Shown here piece after piece: positions 44,053 through 56,400 of a stretch of 64,000 nt of DNA (position 1 is the stretch's first letter; the number at the start of each line of letters is the position of its first letter). The notes below the pieces were generated by a model. It was not told the origin of the DNA. It saw only the letters and a program-made list of their open reading frames with translations, and ran no database searches. The stretch spans positions 1,302,001-1,366,000 of the forward strand of contig JAQJVL010000059.1 in the NCBI GenBank assembly GCA_035578905.1, read 5' to 3'. This stretch comes from Stictocephala bisonia. Taxonomy: Eukaryota > Arthropoda > Insecta > Hemiptera > Membracidae. A program made the position numbers and the translations under genes.

Positions 44053-44689
44053 TACAGGGTGATTTTTAAATCAGTTACCCCCTAACTTGTTTCCACAGTT
44101 TATAAAATATTTGCTTTCTGAATATTTAATTACTACTAACCCACATTACATTTCAAGTGTTTCAATGTTATTAGGGCTCATTTGGGGGTTCAAGATCTAG
44201 GAGTCAACTTCAAAATTTTAAATTGAAACATATGTCATTTAACACCACAAATGCAATCTGAAAACGATAGCTCAATCAGAATTTAAAAAGGATATGTCGT
44301 TCTTTAGTTATTAATTATTTTATGTAATTGGTCATCGGCTATGTATTTTCCTAATTAAAACTAGTGTATTATGGCTAACACAAAACCAGATTTGTGTTTG
44401 TATGGTGTTTTAGGGTACTTTGAAAAGAGGTGACTTGTTTTCAGGGAACTTAACATTTTACAAAGGCGATGACTAATAAAATAATAATTAAATAATTAAA
44501 AACTAAAGATCGACACGTCCTTTTTATTTTGATTGCACTATCGTTTTCAGCCACATATCAAACGACCACATTCCCATTTTAAATTTTGAAGTTGGCTCCT
44601 AGATATTGGGCCCCAAGTGATACTCAATAACATTGAAACATTCTAAATGTAACAAGTTGGGGAGTAACTGATTTAAAACTCACCCTGTA
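44053..44689. mobile_element. MITE with TACAGGGTG inverted ends and TA flanks
   Basis: TACAGGGTGATTTTTAAATC at 44053 is mirrored by a sequence ending CACCCTGTA at 44689. TA occurs on both sides (44051-44052 and 44690-44691). Similarity extends far inward: GTTACCCCCTAACTTGTT against AACAAGTTGGGGAGTAAC; CAACTTCAAAATTTTAAAT against ATTTTAAATTTTGAAGTTG. It is therefore largely palindromic. TACAGGGTG tips and TA targets are typical of mariner-type MITEs. No ORF. Confidence 0.9.
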
Positions 44690-45157
44690 TAAGTCAATAT
44701 TATAGGTTCTATAATTTATCCTTAAGCAACTTCGTGAATCATGTCTAATATGTCACTATAAACATTACATATTTTTACACACATATACTTAAAAGTGATC
44801 AAGTGACTCCAAACCATATCTCTCTAATTTCATTCAAATTATTTCAATATCTACATAAAATAATTTGGTAAACTAAATACCAAGTAAGAGTAGGTCTACT
44901 TGTGCATCATCTGTTGTCAATTAGAGTACCGTAATAAACAAATGCACTTGGAATGCCTTCAACAGACAACTCATAATTCATTATTTACCAGTGTATTCTA
45001 ATGAGATTGTTAATAATGTTAAAACTAACAATTAACTATTTGTTTCACTCTATATCACTTTACGTACCTTAGTAGATATTCCAATTATCGTAACTACAGA
45101 TACAGTATCTATTTGGATCTACCATTGTTTATTTAAATATTAATACTTTTTACAGTA
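44690..45157. other. No gene recognised
   Basis: AT-rich. Confidence 0.35.
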
Positions 45158-45670
45158 GAAATGAACATCATACAATAAAAATACATTACAATATAACCAC
45201 AAAATGCATTAATATATTACAATACAAGTACAAAATGGACAAATATATTATAATATACGCACAAAATGCACAAATATACTACAGTCAAAGTTCAAGATGC
45301 ACAAATATCTCACGATATAAGCATAAAATGCACAAATATAATAAAATATAAGTACAAAATGCACAAATATATAACAATATAAGTTCAAAATGAACAAATA
45401 TTATGTTGATCGATTTCGGCAACCACGTTTACCTTCCTCAGACCAGAGGGATTCACAAATTAATGGGGAAAAAATAGAGGAGTTGAACACCATTTTCCAT
45501 TCTTTTGTGAATCCCTCTGGTCTGAGGGGAAGCTGAAATCAATCACAATAGTATTTGTGCATTTTGTACTTATATTGTTATATGTTTGTGCATTTTGTAC
45601 TTGTATTGTAGTATATTTATGCATTTTGTGCTTATATCGTGGTATATCTGTGTTGTGTGACGTTCATTTA
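45158..45670. mobile_element. Foldback MITE, copy 2
   Basis: Same family as 11833-12215. Ends GAAATGAACATCATACA and TGTGTGACGTTCATTT are inverted. The arms contain tandem phrases of AATATAAGCACAAAATGC type, and the centre keeps CCTTCCTCAGACCAGAGG mirrored as CCCTCTGGTCTGAGG. The left arm is longer than in copy 1, with about six phrase copies instead of two. Confidence 0.85.
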
Positions 45671-46257
45671 TATCGTATATGTACCAACACGTATTATGCT
45701 GTTTGAAAAACTACTTTAAATAGTTAGTATTTTTTGTAAAAACTTATCTAAGTTAATTCATTTTTAATTCCAATTATATAATATAAAATTCTGAGTAATT
45801 TAAAATAAAAATTACTTAGTAGTATTTTCCGGTTTTTGAGAAAAATTTACACAAAAGCTGAAAAACTCAACTTTCTGGAATTACAAAAAACATTAAATAA
45901 CAGCTAATTTGAATAAAACATTTTTTTACTTACATTTTACATTTAAAGTCGTAAAACTGAAATGTAAACAATCAAATCCCTTCAAGCTAACAGCAGCTGT
46001 TTACCAGGTTAGTCAACAAAGAGAAAACTAAATACAAAGCTTATCTAGATATATTGTATAGGTCTATGAAAGTCTGAAGTAATGGTGCAAGCATACATAA
46101 GTTGCTACGCAATGTGAAAAACAAGTCAAAGAAAATATATTTTTAAAATTACATCGCGCTACCACAGAAACATATCAATGTATCATTTTAAAGGATAGAT
46201 TTAGTGTCTTATTACACAATAAAAACAAAACAACATGAATTTGTTTCGACTTTATGG
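45671..46257. other. No gene recognised
   Basis: AT-rich. Confidence 0.35.
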
Positions 46258-46556
46258 TGCAGTAACCCCCTTAAGTAGGGAATACTACCACAAAAAAAGT
46301 TCTCCATTTTTTAACTAATATTGTCAACAGGCCTTCTATACTCAGGTCAGTTAGTTGGTTCACCTATACCTTGTAAGACTCGCCGCTAGTCGACCCTCAG
46401 CAGTCCCTATTAGCAGTCCGCTTTCTATACTCAGGTCAGTTAGTTGGTTCACCTATCCCTTGTAAGACTCACAGCTAGTCGGCCCTGAGCAGACCCTATT
46501 AGCAGTCCACTCTCATTTCACACTTGCTTTTTTTGAGTTTACTCCCTTAAGGGGGT
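46258..46556. repeat. Inverted AACCCCCTTAAG repeat enclosing an 89-bp duplication
   Basis: AACCCCCTTAAG near 46264 and CTTAAGGGGGTT near 46545 form an inverted pair. Between them lie two tandem copies of an 89-bp unit (46334-46512) starting TTCTATACTCAGGTCAGTTA. Whether this is one small element or the facing ends of two elements is unclear. Confidence 0.65.
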
Positions 46557-47116
46557 TGCGTACCGCATATCTCGCCCGTGTTAAATTGGGCATCTATGGA
46601 ACTACCTTTACTTAGGAACTATTAGACATAGACAGGTTTTTAAATAGTTTTATTTTAGCTGGAAGCCTTGTTTAGTATATGAAAAAAACTTGTTTACTGA
46701 GTTTTTTCAGCTCCCAAGATTATTGTTTTTGATATAAAAAATGTATTTTCAAAAATATGATGAAGTTTATTTTTCTTAAATACATCAATATTTTTATATA
46801 ATACAACCTTGACCAATTATCATTTAAAAAAACTCAGTATGTCAATAACGTCTTTCTTAAAAAGTGGTAAAAATTTGAAAGTTGTAGTTTGGAAAATGAC
46901 TTAGAAAAGGTACATAACGTGTAAAAAAGATATGTCTATGCACTTGATTTTTCAAAATAATTTAAAAATATGTTACAATTACTGGAATGAGACATTTTAT
47001 ATATAATTTTAACCGTAATTAAACAGAGAATCGATTTTTTTACGATATAAAATAACACTAAACAAAATCAATTATTTCCCCCTTTTCTTCATTTTTGAGG
47101 TACACAACCCCCTGAA
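46547..47116. mobile_element. MITE-like element with ~18-bp inverted ends
   Basis: TTAAGGGGGTTGCGTACC at 46547 pairs with GGTACACAACCCCCTGAAG ending at 47116, with two mismatches. The interior is AT-rich and noncoding. The TTAA-like tip and target are unresolved. Confidence 0.65.
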
Positions 47117-47553
47117 GTGATTATTTTAACGACTTCTTTTAATACAACGAATAAAATGTTTAGTAACAAAATTGAAACTCGTCTCGGGATTTGTAAATAG
47201 ACCAGTATATACGATAATTGACTGTAAAATGTTATTTGACGGAATATATAAAAAAATACGCATGTTTATAAATTATGTGTTATCGATTAAATTAATATTA
47301 CAAAAACTAAAAAAAGGAAACATTTTCAATGCGACATTTCGTTTTTTATGTGGGGACTTTGAACGGAATTACAGATAACTTTTTAATATAAAATAGTGGA
47401 CAGGAAGGAGATGCCGCGCTGTTTTGTGTGTAGACTACACCCGCAACGCACTAGTGTACCTGTTTTGCGTCCTCATGAATACGGCGCACACCACGACGCG
47501 CGCTGACGCAAGATGGACTGAACTTGTCGTCAGCACAGGTTCATTGTTAAAAA
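47117..47553. other. No gene recognised; GC-rich patch at ~47400-47520
   Basis: About 120 bp around 47410-47520 is markedly richer in CG dinucleotides (GCCGCGCTG, ACGACGCGCGCTGACGC) than its surroundings. No ORF or RNA was recognised in it. Confidence 0.4.
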
Positions 47554-48445
47554 TAGGGTTGTCATACATTTTCATAATAAAATACTGACACCAGTATACT
47601 TGGGGGTCTGGTGGGGGGAGGGGGACTTTGTAACTGTCTTTTATGAATTTTTGATTTGCAATTTGGGTTGTTAAATTGGGAAAATTATATTAACGGCATT
47701 GTGCCATTTAATATTAATATTACAACTGTATTTTACTTTAAGATTTCAGAGTAATACAATACTAACAAACATTTTGTGTATACTTTGAAAAAGTAGTCAT
47801 AAAGTCTAAGTTAAGTTGGCCGAACTCAATAAATTGTCATAAATTTCCTTGAAAATGTTTAGGCGTCAATTGTACTAGTTGTACTGGCTGAAAGCTGAAA
47901 CAGTCATATTTTTATGAAGAGATTAGATGAAAGACTACTTTTTAAATCAAAGAACCGTTGTTTTTAAAGGCTCTAAAAAAAGTCAGTACATGACATGTCA
48001 CTGTTGACTTTGATGCTCAGAATAGCTTCGACCTTCTCCACTGACAGTCTATTCCTACCCGGTTCCGGACATTTTTCATAAGTGAAAAAAACTCGTTCAA
48101 CTGGTGCTGAACTGGAACCGCGTACATAAAGAGCAAACTCGAAACTCTTTCAACACACTTATTTTCAGCTAAGTTCAAGAGTTGAAAAATTCTTCTTTCT
48201 TTGTGGGAAAGGAGTGTGTGTGTATATTTCTGTGTCTGTGGTGATAGTAAAATATTGCAAAGTATATAAGTCATCGTACAACACACAACCTCTCACAATT
48301 ATCGATCGACGATTGCCCAAAGTAATAGTAATACATATTTATCTTTTTTATAGTATTAAATATTAAAAATATATTTTTAATACCAAAAGAACGAAAAATA
48401 CGGACATCTACACGGTTTTTCCTTTGAACGGTACGGCAACCCTGT
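47554..48445 (-). mobile_element. hAT-like DNA transposon remnant (C-terminal dimerisation region)
   Basis: The ends TAGGGTTGTCATAC (47554) and GTACGGCAACCCTG (to ~48445) are imperfect inverted repeats of hAT type (CAGGGTTGCC). On the minus strand near 48120-48020 the text NEFFSLMKNVRNR resembles the hAT dimerisation motif (ERVFSLMxxxxNR), and further degraded text follows (RRSKLF, then KSTVTCHV). No matching 8-bp target duplication was found. It is an internally deleted, inactive copy. Confidence 0.6.
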
Positions 48446-49734
48446 CTGTTACTCGCGTGTCGGACTGTATTACAGTGGACCTCGTTCCAGTGGAAAGTAA
48501 CAAGACGAAAGTTATTAGCAAACCTGTTTTGAGGAATACTTTTTTTGCGAGCTTGACCCTGCAGAGCTTTCAGAATCCAAAATTGTTTAACACAACACGT
48601 GACATTACTTACCCTCCCGTAGTGTAAGGAAATTTGAAAACAGCAATCAATCTCGATAACGTATTGACAACCCAGGCCAGAGATCGTCAAAGTCATCTCA
48701 GAAAGAAATAGAAGTAATGTTGGTTGTAAATGGACACACCGAAGGCGTTACAGTTGTACTCGGGTTACTTCGTGTACAGTGCGAGTCCGAACAAGGGCAA
48801 ATTTAATTACGGGATACAATCAGACGAGTTCGCGAGCTATTTACGTTCATGGAAACGTTACCAAATCAGATGGACGGCTTCCAATTGAGACGATATATAT
48901 ATATAATTTATATGATTTTCGGCGTACCTACAAAAAAAGTTGACAAATTTTTTAGGTTTTAGTACAATATCACTTCCCACCGAACACTGAGACTAGATTA
49001 AGGGACGCTTAAACGTAAAGGGTTTGGTAAAGTACGACGATACTTTACTTACATTCATTTTACTTCCTCCAACAGTTTTCAAAAATCTCTCGGAAGATTC
49101 AAGTCCGATCATCATTAATAAAAAAAACAAAAATTGAGCTTACTTTGTTTTCTAAAATCAAAAATGAATTAAAAAACAGAGAACTATTTTTTTTCAAACT
49201 CACGATGTAGTAGTAATGGCGAGTCTCGAACAACAAGAATCCAAGTAACGACAAAAATATTTAGTAAAAATATCTAAATCAGGGCCTATCTGCACGACCT
49301 CTCCAATACTACTGACGGTTTTGGACATAAAAACCTCAGAGGTCTCCTCGTTACGTAATTTTGGGTTTATAAACTGATAGGATAACTGATTTAGTATGTC
49401 TCCTTCAGATTGCCGGTGTTTGTCTGCACAACCCGGGCCGGGTGTTCTGATTGATGTATGAAATGTAGATCTTCCGTTACAGAACCCGCGCTTGCGTTCA
49501 GCAACTGACTCGAAAACAGAACCTGTACATGTTCATTCATTTATGTTTATCTTGGCTCTTGTTTCTATTATAAAATACACTACGTCCATTGTCTGGTAAT
49601 GCATACCGTTCCAGTCGAGTATAGTCCAATTACTTTTTAGAAACGTCAAAACCACTAAATAATTAACCTAATTCCCTGAAACGCTAGCAACTCTAAGCTG
49701 TCATCATTTGGCTCTTTAGTCATAATAGAATGGG
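48446..49734. other. No gene recognised
   Basis: Mixed-composition DNA with opposing small ORFs (48271-48696 minus, 48424-48627 plus) and no recognisable motif. A short TA run lies at 48893-48906. Confidence 0.35.
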
Positions 49735-51375
49735 TCTGTAAATGTTAGGTCATCAAGAGTTCCTAAATATTCAGTCATAATGAGAAGTTCGTAAATGCTC
49801 AGTCGTCACGAGTTCCTAAATGATCAATAGTAGGAGTTCCTGAATATTCAAGTCATCATGGGTTCCTAAGTGTTAAACAGTCACGAAAACCTGATTGTTT
49901 TTCGTCATAGGTCATCATAGGTTCCAAAATGCTCAATGATCGAGATTTACTTAATGTTCAGTCATCATAGGTTCCTAAATGTTCAATAATCACGAGTTCT
50001 TGAATGTTCAGTCATCATAGGTTCCTAAATGCTCAATAATCGAGATTTACTGAATGTTCGGTCATCATAGGTTCCTAAATGTTCAATAATCGAGATTTAC
50101 TGAATGTTCAGTCATCACAAGTTCCTAAATGTTCAATAATCACGAGTTCCTGAATATTCAGTCATCATAGGTTCCTAAATGTTCAATAATCACGAGTTCC
50201 TGAATATTCAGTCATCATAGGTTCCTAAATGTTCAATAATCACGAGTTCCTGAATATTCAGTCATCACAGGTTCCTAAATGTTCAATAATCACGAGTTTC
50301 TGAATGTTCAGTCATCATAGGTTCCTAAATGTTCAATAATCACGAGTTCCTGAATGTTCAGTCATCATAGGTTCCTAAATGTTCAATAATCACGAGTTCC
50401 TGAATATTCAGTCATCATAGGTTCCTAAATGTTCAATAATCACGAGTTTCTGAATGTTCAGTCATCATAGGTTCCTAAATGTTCAATAATCACGAGTTTC
50501 TGAATGTTCAGTCATCACAGGTTCCTAAATGTTCAATAATCACGAGTTTCTGAATATTCAGTCATCACAGGTTCCTAAATGTTCAATAATCACGAGTTCC
50601 TGAATATTCAGTCATCATAGGTTCCTAAATGTTCAATAATCACGAGTTCCTGAATATTCAGTCATCATAGGTTCCTAAATGTTCAATAATCACGAGTTCC
50701 TGAATATTCAGTCATCATAGGTTCCTAAATGTTCAATAATCACGAGTTCCTGAATATTCAGTCATCATAGGTTCCTAAATGTTCAATAATCACGAGTTCC
50801 TGAATATTCAGTCATCATAGGTTCCTAAATGTTCAATAATCACGAGTTCCTGAATATTCAGTCATCATAGGTTCCTAAATGTTCAATAATCACGAGTTCC
50901 TGAATATTCAGTCATCATAGGTTCCTAAATGTTCAATAATCACGAGTTCCTGAATCAGTCATCATAGGTTCCTAAATGTTCAATAATCACGAGTTTCTGA
51001 ATGTTCAGTCATCATTGGTTCCTAAATGTTCAATAATCACGAGTTTCTGAATATTCAGTCATCACAGGTTCCTAAATGTTCAATAATCACGAGTTTCTGA
51101 ATGTTCAGTCATCATTGGTTCCTAAATGTTCAATAATCACGAGTTTCTGAATATTCAGTCATCACAGGTTCCTAAATGTTCAATAATCACGAGTTTCTGA
51201 ATGTTCAGTCATCATAGGTTCCTAAATGTTCAATAATCACGAGTTTCTGAATATTCAGTCATCACAGGTTCCTAAATGTTCAATAATCACGAGTTTCTGA
51301 ATGTTCAGTCATCATAGGTTCCTAAATGTTCAATAATCACGAGTTCCTGAATATTCAGTCATCAAGAGTTCCTGA
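49735..51375 (+). repeat. Tandem array, 50-bp dimeric unit, ~32 copies
   Basis: Period 50, measured between GTTCCTAAAT at 50221 and 50271. The unit consists of two related ~25-bp halves, GTTCCTAAATGTTCAATAAT and GTTCCTGAATATTCAGTCAT. The first ~300 bp are diverged, the middle is nearly homogeneous, and one unit near 50955 lacks six bases. Confidence 0.97.
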
Positions 51376-51449
51376 ATATATAAATCTGGTTATGTGCAGT
51401 AAATCGTTCTAAATTCCCTGTCCACTATAATAACACAATTGCACTTATT

Positions 51450-51875
51450 GTTAAGAGTCTACAGAGCCTTTCGGCCATGTTTGTTTTAATCCCATAAGAA
51501 CAATGTTATTTTTGGACCGGACATACGATCACGCGTATCCAAATTAGACAGTTATTTTTAAACTGATTTTTCTAAACAAATTAAATTAGATCAATAATGA
51601 AATTTCACGTTGGAATTGGTTTGCAAATTCCTGATTTGTTTTATAGACAAAAATACAACAAATATTTAGTGTGAAGTTTTTATTTTCACTTATTTTTCAA
51701 AAAGGTATGTATTCAAAACATCAAAGGCGAACCCAATGCGGAATATGACAACGTTTAAAATGACACCTCATACACAACTTTTGGTCAATAAATAAAGAAA
51801 AATGTGGATTCGCAAATAAAATTGTTCTTATGGAATTAAAACCAACATGGCTGACAGCCTCTGCAGACTCCTAAC
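51450..51875. mobile_element. MITE with ~65-bp inverted repeats
   Basis: GTTAAGAGTCTACAGAG at 51450 pairs with CTCTGCAGACTCCTAAC ending at 51875. Similarity continues inward through GGCCATGTTTGTTTTAAT and CATAAGAACAAT (mirrored ATTGTTCTTATG). The 300-bp interior is noncoding. Target duplication not resolved. Confidence 0.8.
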
Positions 51876-53372
51876 TCAGCGAACCATTAAGAGCCTAGTC
51901 TCAACATATTCTAGTGAAATCACTTAATTTTTAAGGTTACAAGTTGATCTATTTAAATAGTTTTGACAACTTAATAATAATTAAAATAAATATCTGTAGT
52001 TATTCTAAAAAACTATATTATTTCGAACTGGGTAAGATCGTATTACAATAAAGGTTTGTAAGTAAATACAAATTAAGTGTGGTTAAGACATTGATTCGTC
52101 CTTAACAAGAACATTTATAAACAGATCATAAGTAATGTGAAATTAAAGGGATTTCAAGGAATATTAAAAAACCGCTATGCCCCAATCGATTCCTACTAAT
52201 GTTAAGTTCCGATATACAGCCTGTAACTTGAACTGTACATTTATTTTCTACACTTCTGTATCACACACAATACATTAATTTTGAATCATTTGAAGTACAT
52301 TTATCAAATTATTCCAAAAATAGTGTATTATTATTTTTTACCTTCAATGATCTACTGATTGCGCAATACAATACTACTGGTGGTAATAATCTATTTAACA
52401 AGTAATAATATTTAAAACACAAATTAGTTTCGTTTATAAATAGTTTAAACTTTATAAGCTATTAATTTATATTACCCTAAGCACCATGTAGCAATATACC
52501 TGTACAACGCAGGAAATATTTTAAACAAATATAAAAAAATTATTCATTTTATAATTTGTGTATAACCTAAATTCTTTGTCAAATCTTTTGCAACCCAACA
52601 ATTAAATTTAAGAATTTACGTACATACAAAATACGTAATTTACTGTAACCAAGCGACAGTTGAAAGTTCATGAACACTCTTGCAGCAAGAGTCGTCAGTC
52701 CTAAACTACTGTCGGCGCAGAGGTTAAGTGCTTGTTTACTAAGAAACTAAGAGGTGATCGAACAATCCAATCTCACTTTTGTTTCCCTCGTTTAACTGTA
52801 CGTTAAGACATATGCGGTTTTTTATTTTACCATAAGTTTTAATAATTTTGTTCCTAGTTGGAACAAAAAATGTACCGGAATTCTAACTAGTTTTCACTTT
52901 ACACTAACAAAAAAAACCCTTAATGTTTCGTATTTATATTTCAAAACTTGGTTGACAGGAATGCTTTCTATAAGTTTTAAAAATTTCAGAATTTTAACTT
53001 TTCATGAAAAAAGTTCATGTCAATTTCCTAAAACAAGTTTTCTTGTCTTCTAGAGGTCGTAAAATTAATTACTTGGTCTTGTTGTAATCCTTATGACATA
53101 TGTAGTTACGATACATTACTTTTATATGCGTAATAAATTGCAGACATTTTAAAATGTTTAAATAAATTTCAAAATCTGGTACAGATGTCATAATTAACTA
53201 AATAAACTATTTCACTTTTTTAGTGATAAAATTAAAAATATTTTACAATTCACACAGTCATTGTGTTAACATTCACTTAATGTTGTGGTAACACAAACAA
53301 ACACTTGTAGATGAGTTCACGCTGGTGTAGCTGGGTTGTACAGTGGACGGCAGGCTCCAGCAGCTTTTGGAC
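51876..53372. other. Unique AT-rich DNA next to let-7; no gene recognised
   Basis: No tandem or terminal repeats were seen. It lies downstream of let-7 in the let-7 direction and so could be part of the primary transcript. I looked here for miR-125 (TCCCTGAGACCC core on the minus strand) and did not find it. Confidence 0.4.
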
Positions 53373-53456
53373 ACCCCGTGGAAAGTTAGCAGGCTGCACA
53401 GTCCTCCCAAAAATGATGTAGTGCTCTACTATACAACCTACTACCTCACCACGGGC
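53373..53456 (-). ncRNA. let-7: let-7 microRNA precursor
   Basis: On the minus strand the sequence TGAGGTAGTAGGTTGTATAG (plus one T; mature let-7, genomic 53428-53448) is the bilaterian let-7 mature arm with no mismatch. After a ~28-nt loop, CTGTGCAGCCTGCTAACTTT with CC following (53380-53401) forms the opposite arm. The stem is extended by CCCGTGG pairing with CCACGGG, giving a clean hairpin of about 84 nt. let-7 is a developmental-timing microRNA, in insects linked to metamorphosis, usually made from a primary transcript shared with miR-100 and miR-125. Neither partner was seen in this window. The 67-aa ORF over the locus is incidental. No promoter was identified; the transcript would enter from the plus-strand right, where a 23-bp array begins about 390 bp away. 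Confidence 0.97.
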
Positions 53457-53844
53457 GCCCTTCACAATTCTTCCCTTCACAGATCGACATCAGTACAAAC
53501 TTTAACACTAAGTAGTACATTTCACTAGACTAGTTTTACAAAGTAACAAATAAAACATTAAAATCCCCGTTCACACGGTCCTAATTATCCTTCAAGATCT
53601 AACATAGGATTATAAATCTATTAATTTATTAAAACCTATTACATAACAAATGCATCTAAATGTATTACAAATTAAATTATATTAAACAATATAACAAAAA
53701 ATAAATACGTCAAATATCAGAAAAACAAAAGAGTCATCATTTACAGTTGAAATTTCATTATGTATTAAGTCAGATAACAGTGCATGTTTGATAGCTAGAG
53801 GTCTACTATCAGTATTATTGGTTATTTTAGAGTGAACTAGTCTT
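53457..53844. other. Unique AT-rich DNA upstream of let-7
   Basis: Separates let-7 from the 23-bp array. No miR-100 mature sequence was seen. Confidence 0.4.
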
Positions 53845-56400
53845 TATCAGGTAATAATACCTTGATAAAGTTCGTAATAATAACTTGCCCAAGTTGGTAA
53901 TAATAGCTTGCCCAAGTTGATAATTATACCTTGATAAAGTTAGCAAATAATAGCTTGCCCAAGGTGGTAATTATACCTTGATAAAGTTCGCAATAATAGC
54001 TTGCCCAAGTTGGTAATAATACCTTGATAACGTTCGTAATAATAACTTGCCCAAGTTGGTAATAATAGCTTGCCAAAGTTGGTAATAATAGCTTGCCCAA
54101 GTTGGTAATAATAGCTTGCCCAAGTTGGTAATAATAGCTTGCCCAAGTTGGTAATAATAGCTTGCCAAAGTTGGTAATAATAGCTTGCCAAGTGAGCTTG
54201 CCCAAGGTGGTAATAATACCTTGATAAAGTTCGCTAATAAAGCTTGCCCAAGTTGGTAATAATACCTTGATAACGTTCGTAATAATAACTTGCCCAAGTT
54301 GGTAATAATAGCTTGCCAAAGTTGGTAATAATAGCTTGCCCAAGTTGGTAATAATAGCTTGCCCAAGTTGGTAATAATACCTTGATAACGTTCGTAATAA
54401 TAACTTGCCCAAGTTGGTAATAATAGCTTGCCAAAGTTGGTAATAATAGCTTGCCCAAGTTGGTAATAATAGCTTGCCCAAGTTGGTAATAATAGCTTGC
54501 CCAAGATGGTAATAATAGCTTGCCAAAGTTGGTAATAATAGCTTGCCCAAGTTGGTAATAATAGCTTGCCCAAGTTGGTAATAATACCTTGATAACGTTC
54601 GTAATAATAACTTGCCCAAGTTGGTAATAATAGCTTGCCAAGTTGGTAGAAGTGGTAATAATACCTTGATAACGTTCGTAATAATAGCTTGCCCACGTTG
54701 GTAATAATAGCTTGCCAAAGTTGGTAATAATACCTTGATAAAGGTCGTAATAATAGCTTGCCCAAGTTGGTAATAATAGCTTGCCCAAGTTGGTAATAAT
54801 AGCTTTCCCAAGTTGGTAATTATACCTTGATAAAGTTCACAATAATAGCTTGCCCAAGTTGGTAATAATACCTTTATAAAGTTCACAATAATAGCTTGCC
54901 CAAGTTGGTAATAATAGCTTGCCCAAGTTGGTAATAATAGCTTGCCCAAGTTGGTAATTATACCTTGATAAAGTTCACAATAATAGCTTGCCCAAGTTGG
55001 TAATTATACCTTGATAAAGGTAGTAATAATAGCTTGTCCAAGTTGGTAATAATAACTTGCCCACGTTGGTAATAATAGCTTGCCCAAGTTGGTAATTATA
55101 CCTTGATAAAGTTCACAATAATAGCTTGCCCAAGTTGGTAATAATACCTTGATAACGTTCGTAATAATAGCTTGCCCACGTTGGTAATAATAGCTTGCCA
55201 AAGTTGGTAATAATACCTTGATAAAGGTCGTAATAATAGCTTGCCCAAGTTGGTAATAATAGCTTGCCCAAGTTGGTAATAACAGCTTGTCCAAGTTGGT
55301 AATAATAGCTTGCCAAAGTTGGTAATAATACCTTGATAAAGTTCGTAATAATAGCTTGCCCAAGTTGGTAATAATAGATTGCCAAAGTTGGTAATAATAC
55401 CTTGATAACGTTCGTAATAATAACTTGCCCAAGTTGGTAATAATAGCTTGCCAAAGTTGGTAATAATAGCTTGCCAACGTTGGTAATAATACCTTGATAA
55501 AGTTCGTAATAATAGCTTGCCCAAGTTGGTAATAATAGCTTGCCCAAGTTGGTAATAATAGCTTGTCCAAGTTGGTAATAATAGGTTGCCAAAGTTGGTA
55601 ATAATACCTTGATAAAGTTCATAATAATAGCTTGCCCAAGTTGGTAATAATAGCTTGTCAAAGTTGGTAATAATACCTTGATAAAGTTCGTAATAATAGC
55701 TTGCCCAAGTTGGTAATAATAGCTTGCCCAAGTTGGTAATAATAGCTTGCCCACGTTGGTAATAATAGCTTGCCCAAGTTGGTAATAATACCTTGATAAA
55801 GTTCGTAATAATAGCTTGCCCACGTTGGTAATAATAGCTTGCCCAAGTTGGTAATAATAACTTGCCCAAGTTGGTAATAATGGTTTTACCAAGTTGGTAA
55901 TAATAGCTTGCCGAAGTTGGTAAGAATGGTTTGCCCGAGTTGGTAATAATAGCTTGACCAAGTTGGTAATAATAGCTTGCCGAAGTTGGTAAGAATGGCT
56001 TGCCCGAGCTGGTAATAATAGCTTGACCAAGTTGGTAAGAATAAATTTCATAAGTTGATAAGCATAGCTTGCTCAAGTTGGTAATAATGGTTTGACCAAG
56101 TTGGTAAGCATAGCTTGCTCAAGTTGGTAATAATGGTTTGACCAAGTTGGTAAGAAAATCTTGACCAAGTTGGTAAGAATAAGTCTCCTAAGTTGATAAG
56201 CATAGCTTGCTCAAGTTGGTAATAATGACTTCCCCAAGTCAGTAAGAATAGTTTGCCCAAGTTGGTAAGAAAAGCTTGCCCAATTTGGTAAGAATAAGTC
56301 TCCTGTTGATAAGAATAGCTTGTCCAAGTTGGTAAGAATAGCTTGCTCAAGTCGATATTAATGACTTCCCCAAGTCGGTAAGAAAAGCTTGCCCAAGTTT
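53845..56400 (-). repeat. Tandem array, 23-bp unit, ~110 copies of two unit types
   Basis: Type A is TAATAATAGCTTGCCCAAG plus TTGG; type B is TAATAATACCTTGATAAAG plus TTCG. Both are 23 bp and share about 17 positions, and they are interspersed. The last ~500 bp (from ~55870) are more diverged. On the minus strand neither type contains a stop in any frame, so overlapping ORFs of up to 341 aa appear in all three frames with a 23-residue period. I regard them as non-genic. Confidence 0.97.

Noticed and set aside
53277..53528. Opposing 61-67 aa ORFs over the let-7 locus
   Set aside because: The conserved feature there is the microRNA hairpin; the ORFs show no protein motif.
51876..53844. miR-125 and miR-100 partners of let-7
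   Set aside because: I scanned by eye for both mature sequences in both flanks and found no match.
53924..56076. Long minus-strand ORFs (up to 341 aa) in the 23-bp array
   Set aside because: Open in several overlapping frames with a strict 23-residue cycle; explained by a stop-free repeat unit, not by a gene.
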